From: Allomuricauda sp. NBRC 101325
GTDB lineage: Bacteria > Bacteroidota > Bacteroidia > Flavobacteriales > Flavobacteriaceae
DNA: 64,000 nucleotides
Direction: 5' to 3'
Assembly: GCF_030268205.1 (NCBI RefSeq)
Contig: NZ_BSQF01000001.1
Location: 1,532,649 to 1,596,648 of the forward strand
The position numbers were made by a program, and so were the translations under genes. The notes beneath the pieces are model-generated. The model was not told where the DNA came from. It saw nothing but the letters and a program-made list of their open reading frames with translations, and did not search any database. Positions 60,408 to 64,000 of the stretch are shown here, piece by piece. The stretch's first letter is position 1. Each line of letters begins with the position of its first letter.

Positions 60408-61559
60408 TTGATCGATCAAAATATCATCGTATTGCGGCACCAACTTCATGCAATGCCAGAACTGTCCAATTTCGAAGCAGGAACGGCAGCCATCATCAGA
60501 AAGTTTATAGCACAATTCCATCCCACCAAGATAATTGATGGAATCGGTGGCGCAGGTTTGGCAGCGGTTTATGAATTCCCCAGAAAGGGAAAATCCATTG
60601 TTATCCGTTGCGAATTGGATGCGCTTCCTATAATGGAAAGTAATCAGTTTGGTCATAAATCAACTATAGATGGTGTATCCCACAAATGTGGTCATGACGG
60701 CCATATGGCCATTGTGGCAAGTTTGGCCAACTGGCTTCATCATAGTGAAATTGAGTCTGGAAAAGTGGTGTTGTTGTTTCAACCTGCAGAGGAAACAGGG
60801 GAAGGGGCCGAAAGAATTGTCAACGATGAAATCTTTAAGGCCTTACAACCGGATTATGTTTTTGCCCTACATAATATCCCTAAAGAACCGCTTCACAAAA
60901 TCATTCTTATTGAAAGTGGCTTTTCCGCCGAAGTCATAAGTTTTGTGTTAATATTAAAGGGAAAAGAATCACATGCTTCTGAACCTGAACATGGAATCAA
61001 TCCTTCGCTTTGCATTTCGGAATTGGTACGCGAAATCAACACATTAAATGTGCCTGATCCAAATAGTTTGGATTTTGCGGTGTTGACACCCGTGCATATT
61101 CAAGTTGGACAAAAGGCGTATGGCATTGCACCTGGACATGGAGAGTTGCATTATACGATTAGGTGTTGGAACCCAGAAAAGATGCAAAGTTTAAAGTCCA
61201 CCATTTCAAAATTGATCAACGAAAAATGTGAGCTACACGGATTGCAATTTGAGCTTGAATGGTTGGAATATTTTCCAGCGAGCCAAAATGATAAAGAATG
61301 CAACGGTATTATAAAAAAGGCAGCAGAGGAGAATGGTCTGGACATTATTCAAAGAGATTACCCCTTTAAATTTGGGGAAGATTTTGGATGGTTTTCCAAA
61401 TCCTATAAAACGGCAATGTTTGGTCTTGGTGCCGGAATGCAAACCCCTGCTTTGCACAACCCCGATTACGATTTTCCCGATGCATTGATTGAAACAGGCT
61501 TTGCCATGTTTACCTCAATAATTAAACAAATTTTGGAAAGCCCTTCAAATACATTTTAA
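60408..61559 (+). CDS. M20-family amidohydrolase (N-acyl amino acid hydrolase type)
   Basis: 383 residues from a TTG at 60408; the conserved LRHQLHAMPELSNFE lies too close to the first ATG for that to be the start. Zinc and catalytic residues are in HKCGHDGHMAIVASL and QPAEETGEGAERI, with a dimerisation domain around 180-290. It resembles hippurate or indole-acetyl-amino-acid hydrolases that release amino acids from acyl conjugates. Full length and intact. Confidence 0.92.
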   Translation: MIDQNIIVLRHQLHAMPELSNFEAGTAAIIRKFIAQFHPTKIIDGIGGAGLAAVYEFPRKGKSIVIRCELDALPIMESNQFGHKSTIDGVSHKCGHDGHMAIVASLANWLHHSEIESGKVVLLFQPAEETGEGAERIVNDEIFKALQPDYVFALHNIPKEPLHKIILIESGFSAEVISFVLILKGKESHASEPEHGINPSLCISELVREINTLNVPDPNSLDFAVLTPVHIQVGQKAYGIAPGHGELHYTIRCWNPEKMQSLKSTISKLINEKCELHGLQFELEWLEYFPASQNDKECNGIIKKAAEENGLDIIQRDYPFKFGEDFGWFSKSYKTAMFGLGAGMQTPALHNPDYDFPDALIETGFAMFTSIIKQILESPSNTF

Positions 61560-61673
61560 AAAAAAATGGGGTAAAGCCTCGGTGTCATATTTGAAATTAA
61601 AGGTTCAACTTGGCCAATGAGGAAATAATCAGCTAATTTCCACTTTAATAAAAGTTTTCTTGCCCTCCATTAG

Positions 61674-61707
61674 TTCATCTTATACAATCAACGGATTTTC
61701 TTGCATC
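61674..61707 (-). pseudogene. Duplicated 3' end of the gene at 62582-64000
   Basis: The plus strand TTCATCTTATACA..ATCAACG.ATT.TCTTG..ATC at 61674-61707 is a degenerate copy of 62586-62620, which codes for the C-terminal residues of the neighbouring gene. Read on the minus strand it aligns with codons for QENSLIVYKMN, with a two-base loss and a few changes. It lies directly before the leader of accessory module 2, so the module is bracketed by two versions of the same short sequence. Confidence 0.6.
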
Positions 61708-61799
61708 CGTCAATTGAGAAAGGGGGTTGGTCAATTGGCTTGTACATTTAAGTTACATAAATACGAACTTCAGTCTTGTCTGCAGACAGGCAGGTATCG
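61707..61799 (+). promoter_or_regulatory. Leader of accessory module 2: LytTR-like repeat, promoter, palindrome
   Basis: CCGTCAATT (61707-61715) and TGGTCAATT (61728-61736) with a 21-base period. Then 28 bases after CAATTG comes AACTTCA (61766-61772), then the palindrome CTTGTCTGCAGACAGGCAGG + TATCG (61775-61799). This is the same order and spacing as 57481-57573. Confidence 0.65.
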
Positions 61800-61858
61800 A
61801 TCCATATCAATCATTAAAATGATTGATATCTTAAAAGTTGTAAAACATTATAAGAGAC

Positions 61859-62491
61859 ATGAGGAATATATTCTTAATACTATCACTTATTATATCAATA
61901 AACTCTTGGGGACAAATTGGAGTTGTAACTGACTCCGATGGTTATTTGAATGTTAGAGTAAGCCCTTCAGGAAAAGTAATTGACACACTACAAGAAGGGG
62001 AAGTGTTCTTCATAAGTGTGGATTCAGAAGATTCAATTTGGGTAGCAATTGAATACGGAGAAGATTATAAAACTGGGTTCGTACACTACAGCAGAATAAT
62101 CGAAATTACCAAACTCGAAACTCCGACTGAAAATACTCCTGAGCTTATTTTCAACACCAAACCAGCGAAAGAATCTGAAAATAGAAATTTCTATGGTGGA
62201 ATGAATTTACCATTGACTGAGTCATTTGAGTTGTATAAAATTGAAATTGTCCAGAATGTCGATACAATTCAACAAGATTGTAAATATTCAAAGGATGTAT
62301 TGACTCCATTTTTACCTTCGGGAATCTATTCCAGTTCAGACTTGGTTTCTAACGGAAAATTAAAAATATATAGCTATAAAGAATTTGTTTATTACCGCAT
62401 GAGACTTGGAGACGGAAGTGAATATTATGAATCAATATGGGTAGTTAAAAATGGAAAAATAATACAAAGACTAATTGGCTGGATTGTTTAA
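61859..62491 (+). CDS. Secreted accessory protein with bacterial SH3 domain
   Basis: 210 residues: signal peptide ending INSWGQ, then a bacterial SH3 (SH3b) domain at about 20-80 (GVVTDSDGYLNVRVSPSGKVIDTLQEGEVFFI ... KTGFVHYSRI). A C-terminal region of unknown type follows, ending with YRMRLGDGSEYYESIWVVKNGKIIQRLIGW. It is AT-richer than the core genes. It is bracketed by the module leader and the 3' palindrome, and its convergent neighbour's 3' end is duplicated on the far side. Such genes behave as accessory cargo; the role is unknown. Confidence 0.82.
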   Translation: MRNIFLILSLIISINSWGQIGVVTDSDGYLNVRVSPSGKVIDTLQEGEVFFISVDSEDSIWVAIEYGEDYKTGFVHYSRIIEITKLETPTENTPELIFNTKPAKESENRNFYGGMNLPLTESFELYKIEIVQNVDTIQQDCKYSKDVLTPFLPSGIYSSSDLVSNGKLKIYSYKEFVYYRMRLGDGSEYYESIWVVKNGKIIQRLIGWIV

Positions 62492-62495
62492 AAAT

Positions 62496-62565
62496 AAAAA
62501 CGCTTTACAACAACACCTATACGCAATGCTCTTAGGGACACTGCGTATAGCCAAATCGATAAGTG
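62496..62565. repeat. Palindrome closing accessory module 2
   Basis: CTATACGCAATG (62517-62528) and CACTGCGTATAG (62539-62550) pair at 11 of 12 positions around a 10-base loop. The element opens AAAAACGCT..ACAACAAC and ends ATAGCCAAATCGATAAGTG. These opening and ending boxes match those of the element at 58638-58778, although the middle is shorter. Inner hairpin and length therefore vary while the ends are conserved. Confidence 0.65.
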
Positions 62566-62581
62566 CCCATCAACTATCTTC

Positions 62582-64000
62582 TTAATTCATCTTATACACA
62601 ATCAACGAGTTCTCTTGATCTTTCGCCACCAGCTCCAATTTTCGGTCATTATCCATATCTGTTAAGTCAATTAAAGAACTGCCATACACTGGAAACCCAG
62701 GAATGGGCTCTGCTTGGCTGTCAAAAAGATAAATTTGCTGGTTCTGAATATCGGTCACGGACACGTAGATTTTATCGTAGATGTAAAAAATCTTGGGTTT
62801 GGTATAAACACCCAAATCAAGTTCCACTTTTTTACCGCGAATACTCAGTTCATTATCGTTCATAAACACTAATGTGTTGCTAGTGGCATACATGCCATGA
62901 TCTTTGTTCAAATTAAAATTGGTCGCGGTCAGTTTACCGTTGGTATCAATTTGATGCAGTACCCCAATTTTGTTGGTCACCGAAATCTTGTTTTTATATA
63001 GGAAGACCTCATTGGTGGAAAAATCTATTTTTTCTGCCACCTTAATTCGGTCACTTCCCACTCGGTGCAGAATTTTAAGGGTTTCGTCTTCCATTTTAAA
63101 CACCAGATAATCCTTGCTGCCTACCCTAAAGTGTTTGGGAGCGCCCAAAATATTACTTGATGCTTCTTTGAAGGTAAACCCGTTCACAATTTTACCTTGG
63201 TTGTTGTACATATACACTTTTCTACCTTGTGTAATTACAAAGCGATAATTTTTGCTGCCATCATAATCAAAAATGGCCAAGGGATTCAAGTTTCCACCCT
63301 CAAAATCTATTTTAAACGGAGGTACATCCTCCCCATTACGATCCACGATCATAAATTGGTTGTCGGTACAAAAGGCCAATTGCAATCTTCCATTTTTGTA
63401 AATGTCCACCTGCTGCACATCCCCTTGGATTTTTCCTTCGAGCTGTTTGGTCCAGAGTACTTTCCCATCCGTTGAAATCAAATACAGCATATTGTTACGA
63501 TCCTGAACCACAATTTCTTGCTGATTGGTCCTATGGTTTTTCACAAATTGGGGTTGCGTCGCCAAATCGGTATCCAATTCTAAAGTAAACAGTGGGGTAA
63601 CGGTATTTGTTTCTTGCGTTTTTCCAATTTTGGACACCAAAGCATTAAAATGGGCAAAGCCATTGTCCATTACCATTTGGGAAGCGAAGGCAAATTCCTT
63701 TATATCCGCATTGTTTACATCCTCAAACACTTCGGATGTTAATTCCTCTTCCGCAAAATGATTGATACCCAAATCATTGGCAATAAATAAAACACTGGAT
63801 TCCGTGGCCATGGTGCTCATAGCGGTCTTGTAGACGGGAGAATTGCTAAGTGATGAGGTGCTTTTATGATTGCTGATCAAGGTTTGCAAGGTTTCTTTGT
63901 CTTCCGTGAAAACAAAACTGTTCTCCAAAACGGTGCAAAAGTTCGACTCAAAATTTGAAATCAATGGTGTAAAGGCTGCTGTGATCAAACTCTTTTCCTG
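62582..64000 (-). CDS. Beta-propeller-like protein, 5' end beyond the window
   Basis: The frame stays open to the window edge (Gln-Glu-Lys-Ser precede the first internal start candidate), so only the C-terminal ~472 residues are visible. The visible part is repetitive and beta-rich, with segments like NNMLYLISTDGKVLWTKQLEGKIQGDVQQVDIYKNGRLQLAFCTDNQFMIVDRNG and YRFVITQGRKVYMYNNQGKIVNGF that look like PQQ/WD-type propeller blades. The end is LTDMDNDRKLELVAKDQENSLIVYKMN, a VCBS-like blade. The N-terminal part shown is helical. A larger envelope protein (DUF3352-like) is possible; identity uncertain. Confidence 0.75.
   Translation of the reverse strand, partial: QEKSLITAAFTPLISNFESNFCTVLENSFVFTEDKETLQTLISNHKSTSSLSNSPVYKTAMSTMATESSVLFIANDLGINHFAEEELTSEVFEDVNNADIKEFAFASQMVMDNGFAHFNALVSKIGKTQETNTVTPLFTLELDTDLATQPQFVKNHRTNQQEIVVQDRNNMLYLISTDGKVLWTKQLEGKIQGDVQQVDIYKNGRLQLAFCTDNQFMIVDRNGEDVPPFKIDFEGGNLNPLAIFDYDGSKNYRFVITQGRKVYMYNNQGKIVNGFTFKEASSNILGAPKHFRVGSKDYLVFKMEDETLKILHRVGSDRIKVAEKIDFSTNEVFLYKNKISVTNKIGVLHQIDTNGKLTATNFNLNKDHGMYATSNTLVFMNDNELSIRGKKVELDLGVYTKPKIFYIYDKIYVSVTDIQNQQIYLFDSQAEPIPGFPVYGSSLIDLTDMDNDRKLELVAKDQENSLIVYKMN

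Noticed and set aside
61660..61932. 90-residue plus-strand frame across the module 2 leader
   Set aside because: It is made of the duplicated gene end, the operator and the palindrome, and overlaps the signal-peptide start of the SH3 gene in another frame.
57481..62565. Chromosomal integron
   Set aside because: The 3' hairpins recall attC sites, but the RYYYAAC/GTTRRRY boxes are not evident and there is no tyrosine integrase in the window; kept only as cassette-like modules.

Overview
The window looks like 64 kb of chromosome from a marine Flavobacteriaceae bacterium (Bacteroidota). Support: a SusC/SusD pair, many lipoproteins with Cys lipoboxes, TAnnTTTG -7 promoter boxes, little Shine-Dalgarno signal, and typical family members (GSCFA, DUF4230, LemA/TPM, SatD/DUF3307, a LysS with a C-terminal extension, a ~580-residue aromatic amino acid hydroxylase). 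An Allomuricauda/Muricauda-like genus is a guess. There is no rRNA, CRISPR array, phage or complete insertion sequence. The only RNA gene of a known family is an initiator tRNA-fMet.

Layout. 0.1-6 kb: a TonB-dependent uptake operon (SusC, SusD-like, extra surface lipoprotein), then two AraC-type regulators sharing an upstream motif (6.3-8.5 kb). 8.6-13 kb: tRNA-fMet, an alanine/glycine:Na+ symporter, and the GTPases Era and Der. 13-21 kb: penicillin-binding protein 1C and a thioester-containing alpha-2-macroglobulin. 21-27.7 kb: an outer-membrane barrel protein, a lipoprotein, and a TPM/TPM/LemA/MerR/M23 operon. 27.8-33.7 kb: alaS, GSCFA, DUF4230 and an M61 peptidase. 33.7-38.6 kb: aromatic amino acid hydroxylase, DUF4136, a 53-residue Cys protein, a tiny HExxH protein, a PLP-dependent deaminase-like enzyme and a LysM glucosaminidase. 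39-40.4 kb: hemL between two palindrome clusters. 42-50.8 kb: lipoprotein, membrane and AsmA-like genes, the SatD/DUF3307 pair, a Spy-like protein and a large metalloprotease. 51-57.5 kb: a repeat protein, a DASS transporter, lysS, a Pmp3-like peptide and lipB. 57.5-62.6 kb: an AT-richer accessory stretch with small secreted proteins.

The most interesting material is non-coding or accessory. (1) At 41.09-41.97 kb six tandem inverted-repeat units share ends (GTCATTTCGA / TCGAAATGAC, with some divergence). One unit carries a GIY-YIG nuclease gene, broken by one stop codon, between its left and right halves. This looks like an autonomous element beside gene-less derivatives, and the related palindromes at 38.6-39.15 kb appear to belong to the same superfamily. 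(2) Two accessory genes (57668-58621, 61859-62491) sit in cassette-like modules with a shared 5' leader and a shared 3' palindrome; the second module is flanked by a partial copy of the neighbouring gene's 3' end. (3) Four intergenic sites carry a 21-bp-period direct repeat resembling LytTR operators. (4) Three transcripts end in the same GAGTTAGTTAG element followed by a hairpin; two of these look like stand-alone small RNAs.

All calls come from reading the sequence and recalling families. No database search was run.
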